Source of the DNA: Tenodera sinensis
Lineage: Eukaryota; Arthropoda; Insecta; Mantodea; Mantidae
Direction: 5' to 3'
DNA: 64,000 nucleotides
NCBI GenBank assembly: GCA_030765045.1
Contig: CM060964.1
Span: 319,119,513 to 319,183,512 of the forward strand
Shown here in pieces: positions 35,976 through 47,461 of the stretch. Position 1 is the first letter of the stretch. The number at the start of each line of letters is the position of its first letter. The position numbers and the translations under genes are program-made. The notes under the pieces are model-generated. The model did no database searches and had not been told where the DNA came from. It saw only the letters and a program-made list of their open reading frames with translations.

Positions 35976-36776
35976 ACTACCACTGCCACCAGTGAGTTGT
36001 AGTGGTGTAGGCGCCGTCATACCTCACCAGTCACAACATTTAACATTACCTATTTCTTGACGTCAGCTCAGAACGTAGCATATTTAGGAATATGAAATGT
36101 AAATTTATGGAGACCCTAAGTGATATGCAGCTAGCGTTAGTGTTTAAGAGTGTGTTTTTGTTGCCTGTGATCGGTTTGCTCTGGTTTTCTGTGTGTTGTG
36201 TGTGAACGCATGCTTGGTTTTTTGTCTCGTCCTATTCAGATTTTAAACAAGTGGGCTTACAGGTGTTTTATGAATAACGCATAATACGAATAATATTTAA
36301 ATTATTTTAAAAATATGCGGAGAGGTAAAATTTAATATTTGAGAGGAATAAGTTACAAAAACAAACAAATAAATAGTGCAGTCATTTTCTAGAGTATGTG
36401 ACATAATGCATTTTGAAAGTAGTAATGTCAAAAGTAGTTTTCCTTAGCTGCATGCAACATTTCTTACCTTAGATTTTGTTGCAGTGGGAATAGTTAATTC
36501 TTGACCTTGTGTATCTGAGTTTAGGCGAAGAAAACTATTTTATTTGTGATACACAGTTCTAAGTTGCAATGCTTTTAGAAAAAAGTGAAAAGATTGAAAT
36601 TTCGATAATGGAGTCTGTGACAGAAGACGAAGTCGATGAAACTCAACAAGATTGATAACCTGTTTCACAGCCAACCTTGAACAGAATTGAAACAAAATTC
36701 AAAGAACATGGATCTGTCAGAAATATAAAAAGGACATTTTACGTGTCCTAGCATTTTAATAAGTTCATCCTGCTTT
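35976..36776. other. Unassigned AT-rich sequence
   Basis: Nothing recognised. Confidence 0.4.
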
Positions 36777-36943
36777 GATTGGTATTTTGGTTTGATAGGT
36801 ATTTTGGTTTGATTGGTATTTTGGTTTGATTGGTATTTTGGTTTGATTGGTATTTTGGTTTGATTGGTATTTTGGTTTGATTGGTATTTTGGTTTGATTG
36901 GTATTTTGGTTTGATTGGTATTTTGGTTTGATTGGTATTTTGC
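36777..36943. repeat. 17-bp tandem repeat, about 10 units
   Basis: The unit is GATTGGTATTTTGGTTT, nearly identical throughout; one unit has GATAGG. Because 17 is not a multiple of 3, the minus-strand frame cycles through a 17-residue period (IPIKPKY, QSNQNTNQTK), which makes a spurious protein. Near-identity of the units points to recent amplification. Confidence 0.95.
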
Positions 36944-37384
36944 GTTACTTGCGAAAAAGCCTGTAAACCTCGCATGACTCTGGTAAACGCAAACTGTGGT
37001 ATTGTTATTACTCCTATTGTTGCGCAATGTTACATGTACAGAGATGAGAATTTGACGAGTCAGATTGAAACAATTGCATATTTGACAATAATCGAAAACG
37101 TGGCGCAAAAGACCGTCCTGCAAATTAATACGAAGTCCTGAAAGGTTGCTATATAAAACTTGTAATTAACCATTAAACGTCTTTCATGTTCAGCATTGAA
37201 ATATTAAGTGCCTGTTTATTATCAATTTAAAAGCCTATTTTCTTTCCCTTCATTTTAGGTCTAAATCCTGGAACGTTCTTGCAAGGGCAATGGAGATTCA
37301 GAGTATTTTCGTGCGATTTTGTACAATTTCAAATGTGACTTAAACGAGCGTTTGAGGGGGGGGGGGGTACGGTTTCGGGGACCT
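36944..37384. other. Unassigned sequence
   Basis: Nothing recognised; a G-run lies at 37357-37367. Confidence 0.4.
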
Positions 37385-38600
37385 TTCTCCTTCAGGTGCC
37401 ACTGTGTTGCGCTGGTTTGGAGAATTTAAGAAGGCGCGACAGTCTCTTAAAGAGGAAGAGAAGAATGGCAGATCAACAACAGAAGTGACTGTGGAAACAA
37501 TGATTAGGGAAGGTCACAGGGTAACCAACAAAGACATTGAGATGCCATTAAGGATTAGCCTGCTGAGTGTTTCAACCATCCTTCATGAGCACCTTCGTGT
37601 AAAAAAAATTCCTCAAAATGAGTGTCCCATAATTTGTCCGAACCAGAGAAACTCCACAGGGTAGAATGGTGCCAAAAATATTGCATAATTTAATTCTGGA
37701 ACAATTCTCCGTGTTGTGAATATTGTTAAAGGTGACGAAACGTGGAACTTATCTATTTGATCTTGAAACAAAATGCCAGTCCTCCATTTGGGTGTTCTCA
37801 GATGGCCAACAACTCATCAGAGCCAAGAGATCGTGGATTGCGGGGAAGAACATGGTTGTTACTTTCTTTTCCACAAGTGGTCACGTGGTAATCATTAGGC
37901 TCGAAAATTAGAACAGTTATTGCAAAATGGTACACAGAAGTTCGCCTCCCAAAAAAGAAAACCCAAGAAAAGTTTCCTAGACAGTACCAAGTGGCATTTT
38001 GGTGCATCTTAGAAATGCATCAGTTGACACTGCAATGTAAACATGGAGTTTCTGCAAGGAACTGAGGCAAAATTATGGACTCATCCAGCCTATAGTCCAT
38101 GCGATTTCTTCCTGTTCCCTACTGCGAAGAACCGATTTTGAGGTCACCCATTTTTAGTCCTGAAAAAGCAGTTTTAACCATGGGCGTCGGCAGACTTTTT
38201 TAAGGGGGGGGGGGCGCATATTGGAAGTTTGCAATCAAACAAAATTCATTCATTATTCTGTTGTCAAAGTTTACAGTATTCGTTGCGGATAACCTTATTA
38301 ATTTATGCTACATAAAAATTGTTCTTTAAATCAAAATTAAAACAATAGTCTAATACTCAGTAATTGACTGCACATTAAATTCACTAATTTCCGGGGGGGG
38401 GGGCCGTCCCCTTGCCCCTCCTGCGCGACGCCCATGGTTTCAACATTCGAAGAGGAGTTATTTGCAGTTCCATAAATTGAGTAGCATGGATGCTTCCAGA
38501 AATGGTTCCAGCAGGGGGAACTCTTTGAAAAACTTGGATAAACAAAACGTTTCTATGACTACTCATTTTTTTGTACTTATCTAACGACCCTCGTATTATA
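37385..38600 (+). pseudogene. mariner transposase relic, interrupted by a MITE
   Basis: The frame from about 37398 reads VLRWFGEFKKARQSLKEEE, then VTNKDIEMPLRISLLSVST and ILHEHLRVKK, the two helix-turn-helix units of mariner transposases. After a frame shift come HNLSEPEKLHRVEWCQ and VKGDETW (near 37728-37750), where the first catalytic aspartate is kept. SSIWVFSDGQ and VVTFFSTSGHV follow. The second catalytic block has decayed (LRNASVDTA near 38010). The third reads YSPCDFFLFP (about 38085-38120) with its aspartate but a short deletion before it. Codons AEKAV-like then STFEEELFAVP are split by the MITE at 38179-38436. The N-terminal start is missing; frame shifts and stops make it dead. Confidence 0.85.
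38179..38436 (+). mobile_element. hAT-type G-rich MITE, copy 2, inside the mariner relic
   Basis: The ends CATGGGCGTCGG and CGACGCCCATG form inverted repeats. The flanks are GTTTTAAC (38171-38178) and GTTTCAAC (38437-38444), an 8-bp duplication with one mismatch. Joining the flanks restores the mariner reading frame, so the empty site is known. 258 bp with G-runs at both ends. Confidence 0.88.
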
Positions 38601-41600
38601 CCTATTCCTGTAACTAAGCAAAATCACATTTAGAGCGAGATCAACTCACGTGTATAACGAGATTCTTGAGACAAGAGGTATTACGTTAAAATGAGGTCAG
38701 CTCTCGTGTGCAGCAATATGTCAAATGTAATGAAGTCAGAAATTTGTTTCTGGGTTAGAATTTCTGGTTTTTTAGGTCTGTAACTTTGACTTTCACTTAA
38801 GAATGTTACGCTTATGGTACTTACTAATATCATGATTGATTGACATTGAGGCAAAGTTTACTCATTGAATAGTTGGCCCACCATGATGAAGATTTCCAGT
38901 GTTTAATTTTCGCTCGAAGAAAGCCAAGAGTACATTTTCAGTGAAATTATTTTGAACATGTTTTGCCTTACACCAGGCAATGAAGCGATTAAATGCTATT
39001 TCATATTACCTTCTAGATCTTTGGGTAGTAGTTCTAGGTTACTCTTTCTGTGGCTTATCTAATTTCACTTCGTTCTTCCATTTCGTTTCCTTCTAAATTC
39101 ATATTTGTCAGCATTTAATCTTTCTGCAGGTTATACTAGATAAAAGAACACTATAGATCAAAGAAGGCAGAAATCTGCCAGTATAACATATAGGTTAACT
39201 ATACAACGAATTGCGGTAACTTTCAATATGATGATTTGTATTGTGAACAGATAATGGAGCGCCAGATTACCCTTTCGAAGCGATACACTATCAAATATGG
39301 ATAGTGAACTAGCTGATAAATTCATATTTCAAATAGAATCTCCATTTTCTGTGACTGTGCTGTGGCATTTGCTCTCTCATTTGAGATAGAGAGATATTTA
39401 TTAAAATCATCTGGCTTCCAGAGATTGGCCACATGGTTCCAGAATGCATTGAACAGAAAGGGAATTAGAATAAAAATAATTTTAAAAAAAATCAGTTCAC
39501 CAATTAGTCTGAAAACTGAGAAGAAATTAAAGCTAAAAATATACAATAATGATGATATTAATGATGATAATAAATAATAATAAAAATTGTAGTAGAAATA
39601 TATAATAATAATAATAATAGCAAAAATGTGATTTCATTATGATTATGCCATATTTAAAATTTAAAGCGTAGAGCATAAATGATTAATTAACACTGTCAGA
39701 ATCCTTTAAAATTGTAACACAAATGTTCCCAAGCTCTTTGATGGGCACACCAAATGGTAAACTGATAGCAGCATCCACGAGCTCCAAAGAGAAGACCTTT
39801 CACTTCCCATACATTTGGAGGTATATCTCACTGAGATGAGGGATGCATGGTCTGTAAGTTGTCTCCTCCTCGTTGCTCACCACTGTTGCCTGCTGGAACT
39901 TGACGAAAACTTATTTTGATGTAACTTGAGTGATTTTTACTGTGCTTGGGTTTTTACGGTAGCTTTCAAAAGTTTTTTTGATTTTGTCAATATTTTTAAA
40001 CCCGATCTCAGGAACTTGGTCAAAAGTTATAAGTTATCGAATCGTCACATACTCGTCCAGATTTCAAGAACACCAGTTCTCCAGACAGTTTGATGAAGGG
40101 ATTGTGTTGTGGCTACGCATTAAACTTGATTAAGTTGCAGAAATGTATTGTATTCTTGACCCTCGTAGTTCATCATGTTCATTATATTGTATCGATATTC
40201 CAAGAAAATCTTCAATAGCTTCGTGAATTTTGAGAAAGAAGGAAGTTCCAAGGATCCGTTTCGGAAGAAAGCTGTCCGTTATATCTCACTCTCGCTCCCA
40301 ATGGATTTCATGGCATGCATGAGGCATGGACAGGTCGGTCAACGTTCTAGATCAATGTGTGCCCTTTCGCCGGACAGTTTCCTTAAAGCAAGCCCAGTCT
40401 TCTTGCTCAGATTACCCATCTGTTGAATGTACAATTGACAGACTTCGCATATGGTTAGAGCATGGAAGTGTGAAGCATTTGAATGGTTGTGTTTAAATGG
40501 AAATTCCAATCTCCGAATCTTTCGGTGAAAATAAATCGCAATCTGGGATCAGTACGCTTCAAAATGCTCATACAGCTTAGTTGCTCGACTAAGAGATTGA
40601 ATATTCTTGAAACAATCGTTTATCTTTTCGCAAAGCTTCAATTATTGCAGGTTCTTGAACATCTTGATCATTTATTTCGTTTCTTACCAAATCATTACTA
40701 CATGGAGTCTTTTATATTGGGAAAATTGTCTCATTTCATTTGTGATAGCACAAACAATTAAACATTACTCTAGGACACCCCTTGAGTATAGTGTCCATGT
40801 GGCTTAAAGTAACTGTTTAAGAATACACAGAGCCCATAGTGCTTCTATGCCACTCCCTTCCAGAAACCAAGAAGAACATGAGATGTGATTCGTCTAGCCT
40901 CAATATAACTTTGGTTATATCATTACTGCTTTCTGCTAACACTGCTAACTTTTATATCGAGGGTTTTACATAATGTGATATTAAAAAAAAAAAAACATGT
41001 TGCACAAAAATCCAAGATTTCAAAGTAAAGAAGCATCTTTTCCATATTTTCTTAAATAAATCAAGAAACTGTTAGGTTTAACGTAAATGTGTAGAGAACT
41101 GATATATCCCATTTAATAACAAACAAAATAGAAACTGATATAAATTCTGCTCAGAAAACACTGGAATTTTGGACATTTGAGGGGTGTGTGTAATGTCCAG
41201 GGAGATTTTTAGGGATTTGTGTAAAAATGCTTCTCTGACAGTGAACATTAGCCTTACCCTAATTTTTTCCGGACTCTGATGCTATACTTCAGTGGGTCTA
41301 AACTGCGCCAATATATATGTTCATAAAAATCAATTTTCCAACATTAGAAGTACTTTTAAAACTTGTTCAATATTTTATCAGATAATGGGGAAAGAAATTT
41401 AGTTTTTACTTTTCAATAAAACAAAATTCGTATCGTTATCAGATGCTTTCGTAATGTGAGTGAATTTTATGACAGCAGATTGTATTATGTAGCGTGTATG
41501 CAATTCTAATGTATTGTTTTGACGTTGCTTTAAAATTATTGACTGTGTTGGCAGATAAAGAGCTATGTCTATAAAGGTAGGTTCACAATAGCCCGAGAAC

Positions 41601-42088
41601 GGAAGCCGGAACGGGAAGCGAAACAGCATTCAACATTTTAGTTCACAGCATACCGGAAATGAAAACAAATGGATATCGATGACCATTCCGATAGTGAAGT
41701 GCAAAGTCGGTTTCTCACTTTGGGGTATCATTGATGTTTTTTCACCTGCTTCCACTTCAGATTAGCCAGCAGCTAGAATAAACTTTTTGTAGACGCAAAT
41801 GCATTACTATTCAGATTCCTTGAAGGATTTGCACCAAGTGGCATTCAATAATAGCTTACATTAAAGTATAGTTGGGCCGTTCTTTACATTTCCATTTCGG
41901 CTTCTTTGATTCTAGCTTTGCGGTACCTTGGCACATAAATAAAGCAGTCACTTTGTAAGCAACTGTTAAGCCGACTTTCGCTCGAACTATAATTTGTTGT
42001 TCTACCAGTCTTTCTTGCTGTCTGTAAGTTTTGCTGTTGTGTTTGAGACTCCAGTTTTGAGTTGCATATAAACTACAGGTGGCGCTTT
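38601..42088. other. Unassigned region
   Basis: No member of the repeat families and no coding segment that I can name. The minus strand between about 39950 and 40450 gives several 20-50 residue open pieces separated by stops, and might be an old unrecognised coding relic. A block with GGAAGCCGGAACGGGAAGCG near 41600 looks repeat-like. Short AT microsatellites lie around 39545-39620. Confidence 0.3.
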
Positions 42089-42096
42089 CTCTAGAA

Positions 42097-43018
42097 CAGC
42101 GATGTCCAAATTTTGCGAAAGAGGGGCGGTTGGGTTTACCTCCTTGCGCTATACGTGTACTTTGTGCCTCTTTAACCCCCAGCCGTACATTGTATTGCAG
42201 TGGCTGTTTGGTGATATGTGCGTTGTTTGATTTGCGAGTGCACTTTCAAATTTTATGCGATAAACATCTGTCTTCTTTGGTACTGCTTATGTTTAAGAAG
42301 TCTTATCAATATTTTGCACAGCCTTAGAAGATACACCAAGGGATCGTCGCGTACCCTATTGCGATACAGACTTTTTATATAGTTCAATTTGGAGAAAATG
42401 TTCGCAAATATATTTAGAGCTATACTCACTCTTATACACACTATTCTTGCAAACGTTTATTTCTCTATACACTACATTTTAATCGACATAGGCATTTTCA
42501 GAAATTATCTTACCGCTAATTTTCTTGTAGGTGCAAGGGGAATATGGGAAAACAGTAGGCTTTAAGCGATAGTGAAACGTGTTAAGAGCTAGTTACTATG
42601 CTATGCCTATAAAATTCTGTTCTCTTCACAAGGCCAATAGATAAACAAACGAATAATATATTCCTATGTGAGAAAAGTGTAAGTATTGGCAAATTCAAAT
42701 AAATAATGAATGTCTAGGAAATCTTCACTCAAAAGAAAAAAATAGGTATTAGACATAAATTGTGTGTGTTTAAAGAGACCCACATTTTTATTTAGTAGAT
42801 AAGCTTTTTCATGTCTCTTACTGTTTACCTTCTATGCAAAATCATCTAGAATGAAGAGGTCTAATGAGAACATTCTCAGAAAACTCAAGGTGTGACTTAG
42901 AATCTGCCTGTTTGTGTCCGTCAATGGATACTGACTGTCCCTCCGACTGAAGGAGGGGAGTGGGGAGGAGCCACTCATTACGTAAGCGTCTGGAAAGGGA
43001 TAAGGTTGTACATCGCTG
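42097..43018 (-). mobile_element. Chimeric hAT element with a family A core, copy 1
   Basis: An exact 8-bp duplication CTCTAGAA flanks it (42089-42096 and 43019-43026). The terminal inverted repeats are CAGCGATGTCCAA and the complement of CAGCGATGTACAA. The inside is three blocks: family B (42097-42445), family A middle-to-3' part on the minus strand (about 42446-42895), and family C (about 42896-43018). No transposase. 922 bp. The duplication has TA at its centre, matching the pattern reported for Buster-type hAT elements. A second copy starts at 63220. Confidence 0.88.
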
Positions 43019-43026
43019 CTCTAGAA

Positions 43027-43429
43027 GAACCAACGCTCAGTGAATCTGAGAGAGTCGGGAGGCAACTTTGCTGGAATTCCTTGTGGGTTATTTTCAGTTT
43101 GCTATTAAAGAGAGCTCTGGATGTGGTTTCATTTCACGCCCAAATTAATAATTTCTACAGTAATGAGTTTAAAATGCATAATACGAATCTAATATGCTTT
43201 TCTCGGTTACGGGAAAGAACACGTTAAAAACTTTACTTAGCCTTCCTTCCCGCAATACATGTTTTAACTTTGTCGTTAACGTTTTGCTTCTGTTCCCGAT
43301 TTTGTGAACTAGGATAGATATGTTTACACATACATGCCCGACAAGGATCGTTTATTTAAAAAAATGTTTCATTCAGGGAACCTCCGTTGTTTGTATTTCG
43401 ATGAAATGCATAAAATAACAAATAACACC
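43027..43429. other. Unassigned sequence
   Basis: Nothing recognised. Confidence 0.4.
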
Positions 43430-43760
43430 TAGCTCAACAGCCCTTTGCGGGCCAAGGTATACCGCCCGGCCGCTGCGTCCTTCACCGCTGCCCACTACAG
43501 TTGTCATGAGTCAGCGCCCTGAGCCCTTCCGGCCGGTTATGCGACCTTCGTGACTCGTGACCTGGGATTGCTACTTCTTTATCAAGTAGCGTCTCACTTG
43601 GCCACTTCGAGACTTACCGAGGCTGAGTGCATCTTTTCCCAACGGGGAAAAATACCCTAAAATGCCATACGTACATAAGTTTCTAATTTAAACGCAGGTA
43701 TTCACACCTCGGGCTGTTCTCAGCCTGCCAACAGAGGTCGAGGTCGGGGTATTACATAGG
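43430..43760 (+). repeat. Retroelement 3'-end fragment shared with the Jockey-type relic
   Basis: CACCTCGGGCTGTTCTCAGC and CTGCCAACAGAGGTCGAG (43705-43741) match the complement of the 3' part of the Jockey-type relic (22215-22260). The GC-rich block before it (43435-43660) differs from that relic and might be a SINE that uses the same 3' tail, or a different region of the same family. Confidence 0.5.
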
Positions 43761-44274
43761 CAGTCAATTATATAAAAATATGTTAAATATCTCTATGAAG
43801 GTGTAAATGATTGTGGGAAAATGCCCTTGCACATTTCTAGGTTGTAGATTAATCATAATATATTTACTGCACGCTAATGATTTGTCATATAATTAAGAAC
43901 AGGCACAAAAAAGTAAGTTGACCGTTTCAAGAACATGATCATGACGTGCAGAAGAGTTCACGCTCGAAAAAGTTAGGCAACAACGCCTAAAGGGTCAATC
44001 GGTGGGCAAAAAAATGACTAAGTAATTGTGGTTGATGTAGACATGCATTTGTTACCCTCACGTTTCAACAATTATTTTTCACAGCCATTATCAAAGCGAA
44101 AAGTTTTACCTTGAAAATGGATGTCTTTTACATGCTTCGTTAGTTCTAATGGCGTTTTTCTTAATAAGGCAGATTGTTTGTTCTCAATATCGCTTTCAAG
44201 GCTTCATAGCACAGCACGCGCTTGCTGAAACTTAGACAAGGTTGGAAAATGCATTTCGAGAGTTATCAATAAAT
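43761..44274. other. Unassigned sequence
   Basis: Nothing recognised. Confidence 0.4.
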
Positions 44275-45002
44275 TCAACGTTTCGTTGTAACATGGTTTT
44301 GGAACTCCGTTCTCTTTGTATAACCACGGAAGGGGAAACAAACTAAACACACAACAAATTTATTAAAATAAACTAATGACTTTCCATTTGAAAAAAGTGT
44401 AAGTATTTTCAAATAAAAACCAATAACAGGAATATTTCGGAAATGGTTCGTTCACTCCACGTGTGCTTTAACAAGATCTGCATTTTTTGTGTAGTAAGAT
44501 TTTGTTCTGGCGATGCGGTAAGACATTTCGCCTATCACCAAGGTGGGCCAGGTTCGATCCTAGGGACCCGCATGTGGTATTTGTGGTGGGCGACGCGGCG
44601 GCTGAGCTAGTTTTCTCAGAGTTCTCCGGTTTCCTCCTCCACTCACTTCACTAACTGCTCCACTATCACCTTTCCAATCATCTATTTCGCATTTCATATC
44701 CTCTTCCTCATTCTGATACCTGGTGCTGGGCTGACCTCCCGCTTCCAGATCTTCACTCTGTCTGGTCCATAGGTTCGTCTGCTCCCCGACAGGCGTCTGA
44801 CCCTAGGCACAGGCTTGTAAGTCCTAGGGGGGTGCAAGTCCTCCATGCGGGGAGGGTAATCGGATAAAGAAAAAAGATTTTGTTCATCTCAGAATGGATA
44901 GTTAAATATGTATATTTTGTCATGAAAGTATATTAAACATATGGTATTTTAATCCAAATGCTGGGAACAGTTTTGAGAAGATAAAAGATTACTTTTTTCT
45001 TG
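44275..45002 (-). repeat. Family A repeat, partial minus copy with a SINE and a MITE
   Basis: Body blocks GGAACTCCGTTCTCTTTG, TTTCCATTTGAAAAAAGTGT and AAGATCTGCATTTTTTGTGT are in minus order up to 44507. The SINE (44508-44873) interrupts the copy, and it resumes with ATCTCAGAATGGATAG to GAGAAGATAAAAGATTAC. The MITE at 45005 inserts where it ends. Confidence 0.8.
44508..44873 (+). repeat. SINE with 12-bp target-site duplication
   Basis: An exact duplication AAGATTTTGTTC flanks it (44496-44507 and 44874-44885). The head has a B box GGTTCGATCC (44551-44560) and a weaker A-box-like GATGCGGTAAGACATTTCG; the 3' tail ends GGATAAAGAAAA. 366 bp, inserted in a family A copy whose flanks rejoin cleanly. 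The internal CT-rich body parallels the element at 9505. Confidence 0.75.
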
Positions 45003-45004
45003 TA

Positions 45005-45398
45005 CATAGAGCACTAAAGAAAACCTCACGTCTGTCACATTTATTGTTGTACCAAATCTGGATATTTTATTTTTGCTTTAGGCCACAGTGCAAGTGTATG
45101 CCACTCCTTTTGCTAAATCTTAACCAATCACCAACACAAGGGTTACAAAATAGCGTAGAAACTAGATGTACATTTACGTTCTTGAACGTATTGGCTAAAG
45201 GAAAAAGAAGTAGAATTTTGTCATGTAGACCTCTTACAGTAACTATACCTTATCGGCTAGTGCAGGACACGCGTTTGAAGGAGTTAAAATCTAAAGAGAA
45301 ACCTTGATGGAGCGCCCAGGTTAGCGGTGAAGCTCACGCCTCAAAGGGCCCCAGAGAACGGTACAAAATCCGCCGAAGATTTTCTTTGGCGTTCTTTG
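45005..45398 (-). mobile_element. TA-flanked MITE, copy 2
   Basis: TA flanks on both sides (45003-45004 and 45399-45400). Ends CATAGAGCACTAAAGAAAA and TTTTCTTTGGCGTTCTTTG are inverted repeats. Its complement matches 12325-12729 through most of the length (for example CTAACCTGGGCGCTC and GCACTAGCCGATAAGG). 394 bp. The left end carries more substitutions than the right. Confidence 0.85.
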
Positions 45399-45589
45399 TA
45401 CTAGATATCTCGGGGTGGGGGATTTCTTGAAAGTATTTTGTCGCACCAGAGTCACTATTTGTTTTGAGCTTTGGCAACACTAATTGTTGCAGGTGTCTCT
45501 GGTGTTTCCATTGGAAAGTTCGACTGTTTTTAGCATAATCGCTTCAGATATTTTGTCATAAGAGCGTTATTTATGTTGTTTACAGTGAC
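45399..45589. other. mariner 5' untranslated region, probable
   Basis: The sequence just before the transposase start (TTGTTTACAGTGACTTGG and following) looks like a mariner leader, but no terminal inverted repeat was identified. Confidence 0.35.
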
Positions 45590-46548
45590 TTGGAAATTGT
45601 CACAGCGAAAAAATGGAATTAGCCCGTGAATATGTTCATGCGATGATTTATTAAGACTTTTGGCGTGGATTATCAAGACAGGAGTGCATCAATCCACTTG
45701 TTTCAACATTTGATGATGAAACTCCATCCTTTGCCACTATGAAACACTGGTATAACGAGTTAAATCGTGGCCGCCGTTCCCTCAGTGACGAAATTCGTGA
45801 AGGTCGTGAAACATCAGTTCTTGTGCCAGAAAACAAAAGCTGATAATGCAAGATCATCATGGGACATACTGTGAGATAGAGGCAACCATAGGTATTAGTT
45901 CCACCAGCATATATAAGATATTGCATGAACATTTACCCGTCAAAAAGGTTTGCTCTCGTGGGATCCCAATAATTTGACGCAATCTCAAGAAGATGCTTGT
46001 GTCGACTGGTGCACACAAATGATCATGAAGCGGTGCTTCAAAAAAGTGTATACGATTATAAAGGTGAAGAATCATGGACCTATGTGCATGAGCTGGAAAA
46101 TAAACGGCAGTCGATTGTATTGATGTTTCGAGATGAGGCAAATCCATACAACCATTTGCTTGCCGGAAGTATTCGATGAAATGAGAAAAACAAACAAGCA
46201 CCATCGGATTGTTCTTTAAGACAATGCAAGCGTTCATAAATCTCGTCCAACAACCGACTATTTGAACACTCAAAAGTTGAATTGATGTTTCCTTTGCCGT
46301 ACAGCCTTGATTTGGCATCCAATGGCTTCTTTTTGTTCCCGAACGTTAAGAATAAAATGCGTGAACAACGATTTTCGTCACCTTAGGAAGCTGTTGATGA
46401 GTTCAAAAACCATGTTTTGGAGGTGTCTCAAATAGATTGGAAAAATGCTGTGACAAATGGTTCAAACGCATACAAAAGGGATTTGAACATAAAGGAGAAT
46501 ATTTCGACAAACAACGAAGCAATTTCAATGACAAACTACTGCTTTATT
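45590..46548 (+). pseudogene. mariner transposase relic with a substituted catalytic residue
   Basis: The start is at 45613 (MELAREYVHAMIYYDFWRG), then ECINPLVSTFDDETPSFATM, KHWYNELNRGRRSLSDEIRE and GRETSVLVPE, then ISSTSIYKILHEHL-like: the first and second helix-turn-helix regions. The first catalytic motif, normally GDESW, reads GEESW (46067-46081), an Asp to Glu change. After RDEANPYN a deletion of roughly 45 codons joins to LPEVFDEMRKTNKHH. The second motif reads (stop)DNASVHKSRPTTDYLN, retaining its aspartate. The third (PYSLDLA then NGFFLFPNVKNKM) has Asn-Gly where the third aspartate is expected. It ends abruptly at the family A head at 46546. Several stops and frame shifts are present. 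Confidence 0.85.
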
Positions 46549-47380
46549 ACTTTCTTTACTGGTAAGTAGGACGTATTGTATTCCACTCAAAAATTCGATG
46601 TCGAGATTTCATCGAAAATTCATGTTTTGAGTCCCCCTGACTTAAAAAAAGAAAATTTAGAAAAAGCTCCGTGTGGGTGTCTGTGTGTCAGTCTGTGGAG
46701 AGCATAACTCAAAAACGAAAAGTCAGTTAAAATCCAAGTTGATATTTAAGTTTAATGTCTTTCAAGGATGCAACACGAAGATTTTGAACAAAACGTTCCT
46801 GCCTTAAACTATCCTTTACGTGGAAAATTTTTTGAAAATTTTTATTTTCTTGAAAATGGCTCTAACGAATTTGATAATACCATATGTTTAAGTTATTTTT
46901 ATGACAAATGAAATGTATGTTTTGAATTTTCTGACTATAGCCTAAGTAGTCCTGTTCAGTCTGGACTTTTGAATAACTCGTAAACCGTAAGAGATAGACA
47001 AAATCTTACTGTACCAAAAATGTAGATCTGGCTGGAATACACAATTTAAGTCTAAATAAATTTTTGTAGAGTGAACCATTTCGGAGATATTCCTTGTTAT
47101 GTGTGTCAGTTTCGGAAAACTTAAAGCTTTCCTGAAATGGAACATCGTTGTTCATTTTATGTTAAGTGTGCAAAGAGAATGGGATCCCAAAGCTTTAAAA
47201 CATTTGACTATCGCTCAAAGCCTACTGTATTCTAATATTCCCATTCCACCTACAAGGAAATAAGCAATAACAAATTTCCGTTAATGTTTACCTCAACTAA
47301 CACGAAGAAGATTTAGGAATAAGAGTTAGTAAGTACAAGAGTAGAGAAAATCATGAGAGTGCAACACATTAGATGTTTTA
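46546..47380 (+). repeat. Family A repeat, full length
   Basis: The head TTACTTTCTTTACTGGTAAG follows the mariner relic directly. The GT tract is short (GTGGGTGTCTGTGTG). The 3' end is GAGTAGAGAAAATCATGAG, then GTGCAACACATTAG. Well preserved, about 835 bp. Confidence 0.9.
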
Positions 47381-47461
47381 TTGTTTGGCTCAAAATGTAA
47401 ATAGTGGCCCTCGTATCGCTAACTCCAGGTTTTCGAGATATGTTGTTAACATATCACGCAC

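Noticed and set aside
36777..36943. CRISPR-like array
   Set aside because: Units are contiguous with no spacers, and the genome is eukaryotic.
36665..37123. 152-codon minus-strand frame with a 17-residue repeat
   Set aside because: It is produced by the 17-bp tandem repeat, and its flanks resemble no protein.
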